Origin: Actinomycetota bacterium
Lineage (GTDB): Bacteria > Actinomycetota > Actinomycetes > Streptosporangiales > Streptosporangiaceae
Length of the DNA stretch: 64,000 nucleotides
Assembly: GCA_021324595.1 (NCBI GenBank)
Contig: JAJPIV010000112.1
Span: 18,592-82,591 of the forward strand
Direction: 5' to 3'
A model generated the notes under the pieces. It saw only the letters and a list, made by a program, of their open reading frames with translations. It did no database searches and was not told where the DNA came from. The translations under genes were made by a program, and so were the position numbers. Shown piece by piece: positions 63,899-64,000 of the stretch (position 1 is its first letter; each line of letters starts with the position of its first letter).

Positions 63899-64000
63899 TA
63901 CTACAGCGACAGCCTGTTATGTGATCGGCGTGGCGGCGTGACGGTCCGGGTGGCGCCCTGGATGCTCCTGACTTATGACTGCTGTTGTGGAGATGGCGCC
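63899..64000 (+). mobile_element. Probable left end of an insertion sequence, cut by the window
   Basis: Directly after the reductase stop the sequence changes in character (lower GC, ACTACAGCGACAGCC), resembling the terminal repeat of actinobacterial IS elements. At 63975 an ATG opens a frame MTAVVEMA running off the window, like the N-terminus of IS701-type transposases. Only 26 coding bases are visible, so this is tentative. Confidence 0.4.

Overview
The window comes from a very GC-rich actinomycete. Nearly every gene uses G/C in third codon positions, many start with GTG, and genes inside operons are joined by 4-base GTGA/ATGA overlaps. A mycothiol-dependent formaldehyde dehydrogenase (38990-40075), a large LuxR-type ATPase regulator (1424-4375) and a VapBC pair agree with Actinomycetota. 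No rRNA genes are present. One tRNA gene (Thr, GGT) lies at 33659-33734.

Layout. (1) 1-4653: an amidohydrolase divergent from a LAL/LuxR regulator. (2) 4947-15237: a catabolic locus. A split UxaA-family lyase that resembles (2R)-sulfolactate sulfo-lyase and its FadR-type GntR regulator are on the minus strand. A taurine/sulfonate-type ABC transporter, a Gfo/Idh oxidoreductase, a creatininase-family hydrolase, a cupin, a D-2-hydroxyacid dehydrogenase and an LVIVD-repeat protein are on the plus strand. The two arms have matching promoters, each carrying the same TGGTCAGACCT operator. (3) 15605-18377: a methyltransferase, wrecked IS256- and ISAs1-like transposase genes, and a VapBC toxin-antitoxin pair. 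(4) 18378-31924: a complete five-gene class 1 DISARM anti-phage system (drmD-drmMI-drmA-drmB-drmC, transcribed leftward), preceded at 32139-33256 by an SDH-type Clp-fold serine protease and a 76-residue protein, ending near tRNA-Thr. (5) 33969-43398: a decayed alpha/beta hydrolase, two low-complexity membrane-anchored proteins, a membrane protein, mscR, a sulfotransferase-like plus class IV aminotransferase pair, and a GH3 hydrolase. (6) 43483-52438: an MFS exporter, an ABC-2 exporter with a divergent MarR/GbsR regulator, a PAC2 protein, a beta-carbonic anhydrase, an MFS transporter and a MetE-like protein. (7) 52651-56191: a two-gene unit with a KAP-type P-loop NTPase carrying a TPR-like tail and a winged-helix/transmembrane protein, function unknown. 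(8) 56240-63898: a corrinoid methyl-transfer module consisting of an MttB-family methyltransferase divergent from IclR regulator, corrinoid protein, methyl-THF methyltransferase, reductive activator, DUF1638 protein and methylene-THF reductase. The right edge looks like the start of an insertion sequence.

How the genes work together. Region 2 appears to import an organosulfonate or sugar-acid-like compound, oxidise it and cleave it. Region 8 would strip a methyl group from a quaternary amine or similar donor, pass it over a corrinoid to tetrahydrofolate and oxidise it, so the donor feeds C1 metabolism; its regulator has a clear promoter with an overlapping inverted-repeat operator. Region 4 is defence: a methylase marks self DNA and helicase/nuclease-like subunits act on incoming DNA. 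Regions 3 and 4 together look like an accessory island between transposon debris and a tRNA gene. The KAP pair (region 7) and the protease/76-residue pair (32139-33256) are the best candidates for undescribed systems. All family names come from reading motifs, without database searches.
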